A stretch of 64,000 nucleotides of DNA from Caproicibacter sp046707225 (GTDB lineage Bacteria; Bacillota; Clostridia; Oscillospirales; Acutalibacteraceae): assembly GCF_046707225.1 (NCBI RefSeq), contig NZ_JBJKOP010000020.1:11105-75104 (forward strand), written 5' to 3'. Made by a program: the position numbers and the translations under genes. The notes beneath the pieces were generated by a model. It did not search any database. It was not told the origin of the DNA and saw only the letters and a list, made by a program, of their open reading frames with translations. Of this stretch, positions 1-8,031 are shown in pieces; positions within the stretch are counted from its first letter, which is position 1; every line of letters begins with the position of its first letter.

Positions 1-2
1 TG

Positions 3-341
3 TTCGGCGACATTCTCTCCGACGAGGCGAGCATGGCGGCAGGTTCCATCGGGATGCTGCCCTCCGCGTCGCTGGGGGACAGAACGCGCGGACTCTATGA
101 GCCGATTCACGGCTCCGCGCCGGATATCGCGGGCAGGGACGCGGCGAATCCGCTGGCGACGATTCTTTCCGCCGCCATGATGCTCAAAATCTCGTTCGGC
201 ATGGAGGAGGAAGCGCGGGCGGTGGAAGCCGCCGTTCAGTCGGCTTTGACAAGCGGGTACCGCACAAAGGACATCGCCGCGCAGGGAGAAACCGTGACGG
301 GGTGCCGGAAAATGGCGGAAATCGTTGCAAACGCCATTTAG
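3..341 (+). CDS. leuB: 3-isopropylmalate dehydrogenase, C-terminal part (gene starts before the window)
   Basis: Third step of leucine biosynthesis: NAD-dependent oxidative decarboxylation of 3-isopropylmalate in the cytoplasm. The frame is open from base 3 and encodes FGDILSDEAS, then GSIGMLPSASLG and the NAD-binding stretch EPIHGSAPDIAG, all hallmarks of the LeuB/isocitrate dehydrogenase family. About 112 C-terminal residues are present and the N-terminal two thirds lie outside. The ATG at 33 falls inside the conserved FGDILSDEAS-M segment, so it is not the real start. A terminator follows at 374. Isocitrate or tartrate dehydrogenase is the main alternative; the SIGMLPSASLG version favours LeuB. 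Confidence 0.9.
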   Translation, partial: FGDILSDEASMAAGSIGMLPSASLGDRTRGLYEPIHGSAPDIAGRDAANPLATILSAAMMLKISFGMEEEARAVEAAVQSALTSGYRTKDIAAQGETVTGCRKMAEIVANAI

Positions 342-373
342 AATCGAAGGATAAAAACGGGCAGAGCAGAACC

Positions 374-402
374 GGGACGGCCGCTTGAGACCGTCCCTTT
401 TT
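374..402 (+). terminator. Intrinsic terminator after leuB
   Basis: A 7-bp stem GGGACGG/CCGTCCC (374-380 with 391-397) is followed directly by six T residues. It lies 33 bases past the leuB stop and before the cysK promoter, so it separates the two units. Confidence 0.8.
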
Positions 403-442
403 GCTGCTCGGAATAAAATTTGATTCAGAATCCTAAAAAAGC

Positions 443-471
443 TTGACATTGTTTCGTTTCTTGCCTATAAT
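443..471 (+). promoter_or_regulatory. Sigma-A promoter of cysK
   Basis: A consensus -35 TTGACA (443-448), a 17-base spacer and a consensus -10 TATAAT (466-471). Transcription should start near 478, leaving a leader of about 70 bases before cysK. A promoter this strong implies that control comes from a repressor or from the leader. Confidence 0.85.
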
Positions 472-496
472 AATAACAAGCCAATAACATATAATT

Positions 497-512
497 ATAG
501 TATGAATACTAT
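497..512 (+). promoter_or_regulatory. Perfect 7-bp inverted repeat in the cysK leader, possible operator
   Basis: ATAGTAT-GA-ATACTAT lies about 20 bases after the predicted transcription start of cysK. A short AT-rich palindrome straddling the early transcribed region fits an operator. Rrf2-type regulators such as CymR control cysteine genes in Firmicutes, but I cannot match this site to a known CymR consensus from sequence alone. Confidence 0.4.
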
Positions 513-546
513 GAAATAAAAGCAAAAACGAAAAAGGAGCGCTAAC

Positions 547-1476
547 ATGATGAAAATAGCAAAGAATCTGACGGAACTGATCGGCAATACCCCGATGCTG
601 GAGCTGTCCAATTTTGAGAAAGAAAAAGGCGCGCAGGCAACCATTGCGGCAAAGCTGGAATCCTTTAATCCGCTTTCCAGCGTAAAGGACCGCGTCGGCT
701 ATGCGCTGATTCGGGATGCGGAAGAAAAAGGTCTGATCAATCGGGATACCACGCTGATTGAGCCGACCAGCGGGAATACCGGAGTCGGTCTGGCGTTTGT
801 GGCGGCGGCGAAAGGCTATCGACTGATTCTGACCATGCCGGACACCATGAGTCTGGAGCGCCGGCGCCTGGTTGCGGCGCTGGGTGCCGAGCTTGTCCTG
901 ACGGAGGGCGCGAAGGGAATGAAAGGCGCGATTGAAAAAGCCAACGAGCTGCACGCTCAAATCCCGAATTCATTGATTCCGGGTCAGTTTGTCAACCAGG
1001 CGAATCCGGAGATGCACCGTAAAACCACCGGAGAAGAAATTTGGCGCGATACCGACGGTAAAGTGGACCTCTTTGTCGCGGGCATCGGCACCGGCGGAAC
1101 GGTTTCCGGTACGGGACGCGCGCTGAAAGAACACAATCCGAATGTGAAGGTGGTTGGCGTGGAGCCCGCGGGGTCTCCTGTGATTTCTCAGGGAAAAGCG
1201 GGCCCGCACCGGATTCAGGGGATCGGCGCCGGTTTTATACCGGAAACGCTCGACGTCAAGATTCTGGACGAAGTGATCACGGTGACGAATGAAGACGCGT
1301 TCGAAACGACCGCCCGTCTGGCGAAAAGCGAGGGACTTTTGGTCGGGATTTCTTCCGGCGCGGCGGTTTTCGCGGCTCTCCAGCTTGCGAAGAGGCCCGA
1401 AAATAAAGGAAAGCTGATTGTTGCGCTTTTGCCGGACACCGGTGAGCGGTATCTTTCAACCGGCGTGTTCGACTGA
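547..1476 (+). CDS. cysK: Cysteine synthase A (O-acetylserine thiol-lyase)
   Basis: PLP enzyme that makes cysteine from O-acetylserine and sulfide. The 309 residues match the usual family length. The Schiff-base lysine is in NPLSSVKDRVG (about residue 46), the substrate loop is TSGNTGVGLAF, the phosphate-binding loop is GTGGTVSGTGR and the C-terminal PLP contact is GISSGAAVF. The start follows GGAG (536-539) at 7 bases; the second of two tandem ATGs is also possible. It is monocistronic, between its own promoter at 443 and the terminator at about 1495, with a palindrome in the leader. No serine acetyltransferase gene is next to it. A CysM-type enzyme is the alternative. Confidence 0.93.
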   Translation: MMKIAKNLTELIGNTPMLELSNFEKEKGAQATIAAKLESFNPLSSVKDRVGYALIRDAEEKGLINRDTTLIEPTSGNTGVGLAFVAAAKGYRLILTMPDTMSLERRRLVAALGAELVLTEGAKGMKGAIEKANELHAQIPNSLIPGQFVNQANPEMHRKTTGEEIWRDTDGKVDLFVAGIGTGGTVSGTGRALKEHNPNVKVVGVEPAGSPVISQGKAGPHRIQGIGAGFIPETLDVKILDEVITVTNEDAFETTARLAKSEGLLVGISSGAAVFAALQLAKRPENKGKLIVALLPDTGERYLSTGVFD

Positions 1477-1494
1477 AAACAGAATCTTTCGTGA

Positions 1495-1533
1495 AAAAAC
1501 GGGAGCGGGCGGTTGTCCGGCCCCGTTTTTTTT
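1495..1533 (+). terminator. Intrinsic terminator after cysK
   Basis: A GC-rich imperfect stem (GGGC..GG / CC.GCCC around 1507-1523, extended by AACGGG/CCCGTT) runs into a T8 tract. It also contains a possible promoter for the next gene (TTGTCC at 1513, N17, TATGAT at 1536). Confidence 0.7.
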
Positions 1534-1573
1534 GCTATGATACTGATATACTAAATCTGGGAGGTGGATTTAT

Positions 1574-2527
1574 TTGCAGATTTCCGTCATCGGCTGCGGC
1601 CGCTGGGGAAGTTTTTTGGCATGGTATCTGAATGGAATCGGGCATCAGATTACCTTATATGGAAGGGAAAGCTCCCGGAAGTTTACGGAGCTTCGAAAAA
1701 CCGGAACGAACGGGCTTGTTACTCTGGATGAGAAAATGAACCTGACTTCCGACCTTGGCGCGGCCTTGAAATCTCAAATTCTTGTCATATCAATCGGCGC
1801 GCAGTCGTTTCGTTCCCTGATGGAACAGCTCTCTTCCCGCGATCTTGCCGGAAAAACCGTAGTGCTTTGCATGAAAGGATTGGAGGCGGGGACAGGGAAG
1901 CGGCTGACACAGATTTTTGAGGATTACCGTCCGGATACGCCGGTTGCCGTTTGGGTCGGGCCGGGCCATGTGCAGGACTTTACGCGCGGAATTCCAAACT
2001 GTATGGTCATCGACAGCCGGTCCATGCAGGTGAAAAAAGAGCTGGTGAATGCGTTTTCCAGCGACCTGATCCGTTTTTACTATGGGGACGACCTCATCGG
2101 CAACGAGATCGGCGCGGCTTCTAAAAACGTTATCGGCATTGCCGCCGGGATGCTGGACGGCCTGAACAAAACCGCCCTCAAGGGGGCGCTGATGTCGCGC
2201 GGGACAAGAGAAATCGCCCGGTTGATCCGAAAAATGGGCGGCAATGAGATTACGGCCTACGGCCTTGCGCATCTTGGGGATTACGAAGCGACCGTCTTTT
2301 CGCCCTACAGCCACAACCGCCGGTTCGGCGAAGCGTTTGTGCGCGGCGAAGACTACGGCGAACTTGCGGAAGGAGTCGCGACCACAAAGGCGATGCTGAC
2401 GCTCGGGCGGCAATATCAGGCGGAGCTGCCCATCAGCGACGCGGTGAACCGCGTGATCAATCAGGGAGAAGAACCGAACCGCGTTCTTTCCGATCTGTTT
2501 CTGCGAAGCATCAAAATGGAATTTTAG
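1574..2527 (+). CDS. gpsA: NAD(P)H-dependent glycerol-3-phosphate dehydrogenase (GpsA-like)
   Basis: Expected to reduce dihydroxyacetone phosphate to sn-glycerol 3-phosphate for phospholipid synthesis. The 317 residues open with a Rossmann GCGRWGSFLAW. A catalytic-type lysine sits in GAASKNVIGIAAG, and the C-terminal domain carries GLGHLGDY-like GLAHLGDYEATVFSP and the signature SHNRRFGEAF. The start is TTG at 1574, chosen because GGGAGGTGG (1559-1567) lies 6 bases ahead and the Rossmann fold begins at once. Several canonical positions differ (GCGRWG for GAGSWG, ASKNV for LKNV), so it may be a paralogue rather than the sole GpsA. The next gene's promoter begins at its stop codon. Confidence 0.8.
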   Translation: MQISVIGCGRWGSFLAWYLNGIGHQITLYGRESSRKFTELRKTGTNGLVTLDEKMNLTSDLGAALKSQILVISIGAQSFRSLMEQLSSRDLAGKTVVLCMKGLEAGTGKRLTQIFEDYRPDTPVAVWVGPGHVQDFTRGIPNCMVIDSRSMQVKKELVNAFSSDLIRFYYGDDLIGNEIGAASKNVIGIAAGMLDGLNKTALKGALMSRGTREIARLIRKMGGNEITAYGLAHLGDYEATVFSPYSHNRRFGEAFVRGEDYGELAEGVATTKAMLTLGRQYQAELPISDAVNRVINQGEEPNRVLSDLFLRSIKMEF

Positions 2528-2556
2528 TTGACAAATTTAGTATAGAATCTTAGAAT
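2528..2556 (+). promoter_or_regulatory. Sigma-A promoter of the Mrp-family gene
   Basis: TTGACA (2528-2533), 17 bases, TAGAAT (2551-2556). The -35 starts at the base right after the stop codon of the gpsA-like gene. Confidence 0.75.
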
Positions 2557-2598
2557 AAGAAAAAGAAACCCGTATGTTGTAAAAAAGGAGTTATTTTA

Positions 2599-3438
2599 AT
2601 GAGTGAAGAAAACTGCAGTCATGACTGTTCCTCCTGCGGAGAATCGTGCTCTTCTCGCACGGAACCTCAGGATTTTCTGGCAAAGCCGAACCCGCAGAGT
2701 AAAATAGACCGGGTCATCGGCGTTGTCAGCGGCAAGGGCGGCGTGGGAAAAAGTCTGGTTACCTCCCTGCTGGCCGTTCAGCTCAACCGCCGCGGGTACC
2801 ATACCGGCGTGCTGGACGCGGACGTGACAGGCCCTTCGATTCCGAAAGTGTTTGGGATTCATCAGCATGCGATGGGGAACGAGAATGGAATTGTTCCGGT
2901 CAAAACCCGCACGGGAATCGACGTTATTTCCGTCAACCTGCTGCTGGAGGATGAGAACGCTCCCGTCGTGTGGCGCGGGCCGATTATTGCAAATGTGGTC
3001 AAGCAGTTCTGGACGGATGTTGTTTGGAAAGATGTAAATTATCTGTTTGTCGACATGCCTCCGGGAACCGGCGACGTGCCGCTGACAGTCTTCCAGTCAA
3101 TTCCTCTGGACGGGATAGTCATTGTCACTTCGCCGCAGGAGCTTGTTTCCATGATTGTTTCCAAGGCGGTTTCCATGGCGAAAATGATGAATATTCCGAT
3201 TCTCGGCATTGTCGAAAACATGAGCTATGTCAAATGCCCGGACTGCGGCAAGGAGATTTCTGTTTTCGGAGAAAGCCATTTGGAACAGACGGCGCAGAAA
3301 TTCGGCCTGAAAGTTCTTGGCAGATGTCCTTTGGACCCGCAGGTCGCCGCAAAGTGCGACGCCGGGAACGCGGAGGACATTGAGGCTCCGTGGCTTTCGG
3401 ACGCGGCCGACGAGGTGGAGCGCCTGACCAAAGGCTGA
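2599..3438 (+). CDS. Mrp/NBP35 family Fe-S cluster carrier ATPase
   Basis: P-loop ATPase expected to bind and hand on Fe-S clusters in the cytoplasm. The 279 residues begin with a cysteine-rich tail (CSHDCSSCGESC), followed by the deviant Walker A GVVSGKGGVGKS at about residues 41-52. A switch/Walker B region VDMPPGTGD comes next, then a C-terminal CxxC in YVKCPDCGKE (about residues 212-221), the bridging cysteine pair of the Nbp35/Mrp family. Start ATG 2599 lies 9 bases after AAGGAG. Transcribed alone between its own promoter and a strong terminator. ParA/MinD is excluded by the cysteine motifs. Confidence 0.9.
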   Translation: MSEENCSHDCSSCGESCSSRTEPQDFLAKPNPQSKIDRVIGVVSGKGGVGKSLVTSLLAVQLNRRGYHTGVLDADVTGPSIPKVFGIHQHAMGNENGIVPVKTRTGIDVISVNLLLEDENAPVVWRGPIIANVVKQFWTDVVWKDVNYLFVDMPPGTGDVPLTVFQSIPLDGIVIVTSPQELVSMIVSKAVSMAKMMNIPILGIVENMSYVKCPDCGKEISVFGESHLEQTAQKFGLKVLGRCPLDPQVAAKCDAGNAEDIEAPWLSDAADEVERLTKG

Positions 3439-3470
3439 TTTTGCACCGAACAGGACAGTCAAAACAAATG

Positions 3471-3514
3471 AGCCCGCCTTTTCATTGCGGAAGGGCGGGC
3501 TTTATTTTTTTTTT
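3471..3514 (+). terminator. Intrinsic terminator after the Mrp gene
   Basis: AGCCCGCC pairs with GGCGGGCT across a 14-base loop, followed by a long T-rich tract (TTTATTTTTTTTTT). Confidence 0.85.
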
Positions 3515-3837
3515 GGAGGGCAATTTCAGACAGACCGGAACCGGTTTCGGACCTGGGACGGGCATATGCGGCGCGATACAGGAAGAAGCCCGCGTTTCAC
3601 AGAGTGAATTGAGATTAGTGCATAAAGCATAATTGCATCAGCTTATATTTGTTGATATTTTTCTTTTAATTTTGTTTTAAATCGCTTTTTTAGAACTATT
3701 TCGCAAGAATTGGTTTGAAAAAGCTAAAAAATGTTTTAAAAACAAAAAAATATTGAAAAATATAATTTATTTTCTTTTTTATATAATAATTATTTTGTCA
3801 TACAATTAAAATAGAAGCAAGAAATGGAGGGAATGAA
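3515..3837 (+). other. Intergenic region before the TetR gene
   Basis: The first ~110 bases have ordinary composition and no convincing ORF. From about 3635 it becomes strongly AT-rich (several A and T tracts, TATAAT-like hexamers at 3761 and 3782) and must hold the TetR-gene promoter. I cannot pair a -35 with either hexamer at proper spacing, and I see no clear operator palindrome. Confidence 0.4.
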
Positions 3838-4437
3838 GTGAACCGGGAAGAACGCAAAAAAGAGTATTTGAAATGTTTTATCAAAACGTTTTCAGAGAAT
3901 GGAATTGACAGAACACCTGTAAAAAAATTGGCCGGCGAGGCAAAAATGAATGAAGCTTCCATCTATCAATATTTTAAAAACAAAGATGAAATTGTTGTTG
4001 AATGCGTCAGATTGTATCTGGAAGGAGAGCTCGAGCGGCTTTTGCAGGTTCTGTCCGATCCGGAAGAGGATTTTGAATCCAGGGTCAGAAGTTTTCTCAA
4101 CCTCAGTTATGAAACTGCAGATGAAGCAAAGTTCATCATACAGGTTTTGACCAGCCCTACGTACAGCGTCATGTGTTCTCCGATTGTCCACGACTTCAGC
4201 AAACGCATCCTTTCCACATCTTCGCATGCAGATGCGGAAGACGAAGATGATTCGGCGGCAAAGGAGTCCGCCGTTCAGCTTCTGCTGTTGAGTATTATGA
4301 TCGGCGATCGGGTATTCGGTGAAAGCAGCCTGCTTCGTGTGCAGGTTGAATGCCTCCTGCATTTGATTGATCATGACGGCGGCATGTGCACAGGCGTCTT
4401 TCAGGACAGAGCGTTTTCTCAGCGGAATTCTGCGTAA
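3838..4437 (+). CDS. TetR/AcrR family transcriptional regulator
   Basis: Predicted DNA-binding repressor of 199 residues. Residues ~8-55 form the TetR helix-turn-helix: FIKTFSENGIDRTPVKKLA, then MNEASIYQYFKNKDEIV, the family's recognition helix and YxYFxxKxxL hallmark. The remainder is a helical ligand-binding domain I cannot assign. The start is GTG 3838, 7 bases after GGAGGG. It stands alone, ending at a shared bidirectional terminator against clpB, so its target is not obvious; autoregulation through the AT-rich upstream region is likely. Codon usage is slightly more AT-rich than its neighbours. Confidence 0.88.
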   Translation: MNREERKKEYLKCFIKTFSENGIDRTPVKKLAGEAKMNEASIYQYFKNKDEIVVECVRLYLEGELERLLQVLSDPEEDFESRVRSFLNLSYETADEAKFIIQVLTSPTYSVMCSPIVHDFSKRILSTSSHADAEDEDDSAAKESAVQLLLLSIMIGDRVFGESSLLRVQVECLLHLIDHDGGMCTGVFQDRAFSQRNSA

Positions 4438-4470
4438 CACTCATGAATGGCACACTTTTTCTTTCTGTGA

Positions 4471-4504
4471 AAAGAGGACCGGCTGAAAAGCCGGTCCTCT
4501 TTTC
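4471..4504. terminator. Bidirectional terminator between the TetR gene and clpB
   Basis: A 13-bp perfect stem (AAGAGGACCGGCT with AGCCGGTCCTCTT) and a GAAA loop, with T-rich flanks readable on both strands. The genes on either side converge on it. Confidence 0.9.
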
Positions 4505-4528
4505 GTTCATTCCCCCGTGGAGAGGAAT

Positions 4529-7135
4529 TTATTTTTCGGTTTTGGGGAATAACTGTTCTCCGTCGCTGTCGATGATCAACTCGGTCTGGGGGGTCAGAGC
4601 GGAAGAGAGAATCATCTTGGCAATCAGTGTTTCAATATTGCTCTGAATCAGCCGTTTGAGCGGCCTTGCGCCGTAAACAGGATCATAGCCGCGGTTTACA
4701 ACAAATTCCCTTGCGGCGGGAGTGAGGCGGACGCTGAGTTGTTTGCCGCTCAGCCGCTTTTGCAGCGCCGCGATCTGCAGGTCTACAATTTTGTCTATTT
4801 CTTTCCGCGTCAGAGGGCGGTAGAAGACGATTTCATCCAGCCGGTTCAAGAATTCCGGACGGAACTGACGCCTCAGCAACGCGGTGACCTGGCTTCTGGC
4901 TTCCTCGCTGATCTGTCCTTCCTGATTGATCCCTTCCAGAATCCGGTCCGAACCGAGATTTGAGGTCAGAATCAGAATGGTGTTTTTAAAATCAACGGTG
5001 CGCCCCTGCGAATCGGTGATCCGCCCGTCGTCCAGAACCTGCAGCAGGATGTTGAAAACGTCCGGATGGGCTTTTTCCACTTCGTCAAACAGAACCACGG
5101 AATACGGGTGCCGTCGGACGGCCTCCGTCAGCTGACCGCCTTCCTCGTATCCGACATAACCGGGAGGGGCGCCGATCAGGCGGGATACGGAGAATTTTTC
5201 CATATATTCCGTCATGTCGATTCGAATCATGTTCTTTTCGTCGTCGAATAATGTCTGTGCCAGCGCCTTGGCCAGCTCCGTTTTGCCGACTCCGGTAGGG
5301 CCGAGGAACAGGAACGAGCCAATCGGCCTGTTTGGATCCTGAATTCCCGCCCGCGACCGAAGAATGGAATCCGTCACCTTTTGGACCGCTTCGTCCTGAC
5401 CGACAACGCGCTGATGAAGAATCTCTCCGAGCCGCAGCAGCTTTTCCCGCTCGCTTTCCACCAGGCGGGACACCGGGATTCCGGTCCAGCGCCCGACAAT
5501 TCGCGCGATTTCGTCCTCCGTGACGCGGTCATGCAGAAGAGAATCGGAATTCTGCGTCTTTTCCGCGACCGCTTCCTCCGCTTTTAACTGCTTTTCCAGC
5601 TCCGGAAGTTTTCCGTACTTTAGTTCCGCCGCTTTGTTCAGGTCGTAATTCCGTTCCGCTTTCTCGATCTCCGCGTTGACCTGCTCGATCTGCTCGCGGA
5701 GTCCGCGCACCTTGCTGATCGCCTGCTTTTCATTTTCCCACTTTGCTTTCATTTCTTTAAAGCGGGCGCGTTCATCCGCCAGTTCTTTTTGAATTTGTGC
5801 CAGATGCTCTTTTGAAAGCGGATCCGAGTCCTTCTTTAAAGCAGCCTCTTCGATTTCTCTCTGCATAATCCTGCGGGAAATGTCGTCCAGTTCGGTCGGC
5901 ATCGAATCGATTTCCGTGCGGACCATCGCGCAGGCTTCGTCAATCAGATCAATGGCTTTATCGGGCAGAAAACGGTCCGAAATATAGCGGTTGCTCAGTA
6001 CCGCCGCCGCGATGAGCGCCTGATCCTGAATTTTTACGCCGTGAAAAACCTCATAGCGTTCTTTCAGTCCGCGAAGAATCGAGATCGTATCCTCCACGGT
6101 CGGCTCCTCAACCATGACGGGCTGGAACCGGCGTTCCAGCGCCGCGTCTTTTTCGATGTACTGATGATATTCGTTCAGCGTGGTCGCGCCGATACAGTGC
6201 AGCTCTCCGCGGGCGAGCATCGGCTTGAGCAGGTTTCCGGCGTCCATGCTCCCTTCCGTTTTGCCGGCGCCTACAATCGTGTGCAGTTCATCAATAAAGA
6301 GGATGATTTTTCCTTCGCTCTTCTTGACTTCGTTCAGAACGGCCTTCAAACGTTCCTCAAACTCGCCGCGGAATTTGGCGCCCGCGATGAGCGCGCCCAT
6401 ATCGAGGGAAAACACTTTGTGGTCCTTAATACTGTTCGGGACGTCTCCGCGTACAATGCGCTGCGCCAAACCTTCCGCGATCGCGGTCTTGCCGACTCCG
6501 GGTTCGCCGATTAGGACGGGGTTGTTTTTTGTCTTACGCGAAAGAATCAGAATTACGTTGCGAATTTCATCGTCACGGCCGATGACGGGATCCAGCTTGT
6601 GGTTCTTTGCAAGGGATACCAAATCCTGTGCGTACTTCGCCAGAGCGTCGTAGGTTTCCTCCGGATTGTCGCTGGTGACGCGCGTGCTTCCCCTTACCGT
6701 GGAAAGCGCGGCGAGAAAAGAATTGCGGTTGATCCCATAGCGGTCGAACAGCTTGCGGATTTCCGGATCCGGTCGGTCAATCAGAGCGAGCATGACATGT
6801 TCCACAGAGACATATTCGTCTTTCATCCGCTCCGCAAGGCGTTCCGACTCGGTCAAAGCGGCGTCCGTACCGGAGGAAACATAAATTTTCCCGGGTTCCC
6901 GGCCGGGACCCGTCACGCCGGGCAGACGGTTCACCAGCTCCTGAGCATCGCGGGTAAGCGCCTCCGAGTCGATGCTCATTTTCTTGATCAGCTGAGGAAT
7001 CAGTCCGTTTTGCTGGGTCAGCAGGGACAGCAGCAGGTGTTCCTGCCCAACCTGCATATTGCTGTTTTCGATCGCGATATTCTGGGCCTGCTGAATCGCT
7101 TCCAGTGATTTTTGAGTAAATTTCTGAGTATCCAT
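4529..7135 (-). CDS. clpB: ClpB disaggregase (Hsp100 AAA+ chaperone)
   Basis: Hexameric ATPase that pulls polypeptides out of aggregates with DnaK. Two N-terminal Clp repeats (residues ~1-145) precede NBD1 with Walker A GEPGVGKT near 205. The long coiled-coil middle domain (~405-530) is intact, which separates ClpB from ClpA/ClpC. NBD2 has Walker A GPTGVGKT near 605 and ends in the typical C-terminal small domain. I start it at ATG 7135 (MDTQKFTQKS), 10 bases after GGGGG; the in-frame TTG at 7144 lies too close to that SD. It follows the ribbon-helix-helix gene by about 38 bases and probably shares its promoter. I see no CIRCE or CtsR heptad repeat upstream. Confidence 0.95.
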   Translation of the reverse strand: MDTQKFTQKSLEAIQQAQNIAIENSNMQVGQEHLLLSLLTQQNGLIPQLIKKMSIDSEALTRDAQELVNRLPGVTGPGREPGKIYVSSGTDAALTESERLAERMKDEYVSVEHVMLALIDRPDPEIRKLFDRYGINRNSFLAALSTVRGSTRVTSDNPEETYDALAKYAQDLVSLAKNHKLDPVIGRDDEIRNVILILSRKTKNNPVLIGEPGVGKTAIAEGLAQRIVRGDVPNSIKDHKVFSLDMGALIAGAKFRGEFEERLKAVLNEVKKSEGKIILFIDELHTIVGAGKTEGSMDAGNLLKPMLARGELHCIGATTLNEYHQYIEKDAALERRFQPVMVEEPTVEDTISILRGLKERYEVFHGVKIQDQALIAAAVLSNRYISDRFLPDKAIDLIDEACAMVRTEIDSMPTELDDISRRIMQREIEEAALKKDSDPLSKEHLAQIQKELADERARFKEMKAKWENEKQAISKVRGLREQIEQVNAEIEKAERNYDLNKAAELKYGKLPELEKQLKAEEAVAEKTQNSDSLLHDRVTEDEIARIVGRWTGIPVSRLVESEREKLLRLGEILHQRVVGQDEAVQKVTDSILRSRAGIQDPNRPIGSFLFLGPTGVGKTELAKALAQTLFDDEKNMIRIDMTEYMEKFSVSRLIGAPPGYVGYEEGGQLTEAVRRHPYSVVLFDEVEKAHPDVFNILLQVLDDGRITDSQGRTVDFKNTILILTSNLGSDRILEGINQEGQISEEARSQVTALLRRQFRPEFLNRLDEIVFYRPLTRKEIDKIVDLQIAALQKRLSGKQLSVRLTPAAREFVVNRGYDPVYGARPLKRLIQSNIETLIAKMILSSALTPQTELIIDSDGEQLFPKTEK

Positions 7136-7173
7136 AAATGCCAAACCCCCTTTTGTCTGTCTGAAACTTATTT

Positions 7174-7839
7174 TTATATGATTATGTTTTTCTTAATGTG
7201 GTTTTGATATTCCCATTCCAGTTTTACCTGCGTTTTGATGGGAGAATCGGAACCGGCGCAGTAATGCTTCAATTCCCGGTCAAATTCCAGAATATAGTCG
7301 CAGATTGCTTCCGACGTTTTTTCCGCCGTTCGGTCCTGCTCGGAAGCGGGAGCGACTAGCGTTCTGGTAAAGCGCCCGGGTCCGATCTCATACGGGACAT
7401 GGTCGCCGGGGAAATGCGCTCCAAGCCACCGCTGCTCCATTTTGCCCCGAAAAGTGAAAAATTCGGTCAAAAGCTCTTCCAACACAGGACTTTTCGTACG
7501 CAAGGTGACCCGCAACTCTCCAATAGCCTTCGAATTTTCCCGAAAAAGCTCCAGCGCGTAACGAACGGTCGGATGATAACGGTATTTCAGGGAACTGCGG
7601 ATGGTCAGCATGGTCTCACTTTGGCGGGAACGCACCTGAAAATTATCCGCCGCTGAAAAATATTGTTCCATACAGCTGAAGATATTTCCGATTCTTTCTT
7701 CCGGAGTGGCACAGGAAAGGTAGTCCGCAAGGATTCGGTTAATCATTCCGCTTCGGCTGATTCCCTGTTCGCACGCAAGGCGGTCCACCGCGTCTACCAA
7801 TTTCTCCAAAAGCACAATACTGTAGACATTGCGATCCAT
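7174..7839 (-). CDS. Ribbon-helix-helix domain protein of unknown function, upstream of clpB
   Basis: Not recognised beyond its first 45 residues. These read VYSIVLLEKLVDAVDRLA followed by GISRSGMINRILADYL, a CopG/MetJ-like strand-helix-helix with the serine-containing turn. The remaining ~175 residues are polar, mostly helical and without motifs I can name, ending in a lysine-rich tail. The start ATG 7839 follows AGAGGTG by 5 bases; longer in-frame extensions lack an SD. A consensus promoter lies just upstream and clpB about 38 bases downstream, so the two are likely one operon, which suggests a regulator or partner linked to heat or aggregation stress. That link is inference only. Confidence 0.7.
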   Translation of the reverse strand: MDRNVYSIVLLEKLVDAVDRLACEQGISRSGMINRILADYLSCATPEERIGNIFSCMEQYFSAADNFQVRSRQSETMLTIRSSLKYRYHPTVRYALELFRENSKAIGELRVTLRTKSPVLEELLTEFFTFRGKMEQRWLGAHFPGDHVPYEIGPGRFTRTLVAPASEQDRTAEKTSEAICDYILEFDRELKHYCAGSDSPIKTQVKLEWEYQNHIKKNIII

Positions 7840-7861
7840 TCCCACACCTCTTTTCTTTATA

Positions 7862-7890
7862 ATTATAAGCAACTAAAAATAATTTGTCAA
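7862..7890 (-). promoter_or_regulatory. Consensus sigma-A promoter of the RHH-clpB operon
   Basis: On the minus strand TTGACA (7890-7885), 17 bases, TATAAT (7867-7862). The start codon of the first gene is about 22 bases beyond the -10, so the leader is very short. Confidence 0.85.
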
Positions 7891-7967
7891 ACAATTTATA
7901 TAAATAGTCGTGCAAATTATGGCGTAATAAGCGATTTGTTTCGGAAACACGCGTTTTAATATAAAAA

Positions 7968-8003
7968 TCAGAAAATAAAATCCCCGGCAAAGAAGCCGGG
8001 GGC
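7968..8003 (-). terminator. Intrinsic terminator after the 2-hydroxyacid dehydrogenase gene
   Basis: On the minus strand CCCCGGC-TTCTTT-GCCGGGG (8001-7981 region) is followed by ATTTTATTTTC. Confidence 0.75.
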
Positions 8004-8031
8004 AGGAAGGGATTGCTTCAATTATTTTCTG

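Noticed and set aside
7840..7980. CIRCE or CtsR site before the clpB operon
   Set aside because: No TTAGCACTC repeat and no GGTCAAA heptad pair; only a consensus promoter.
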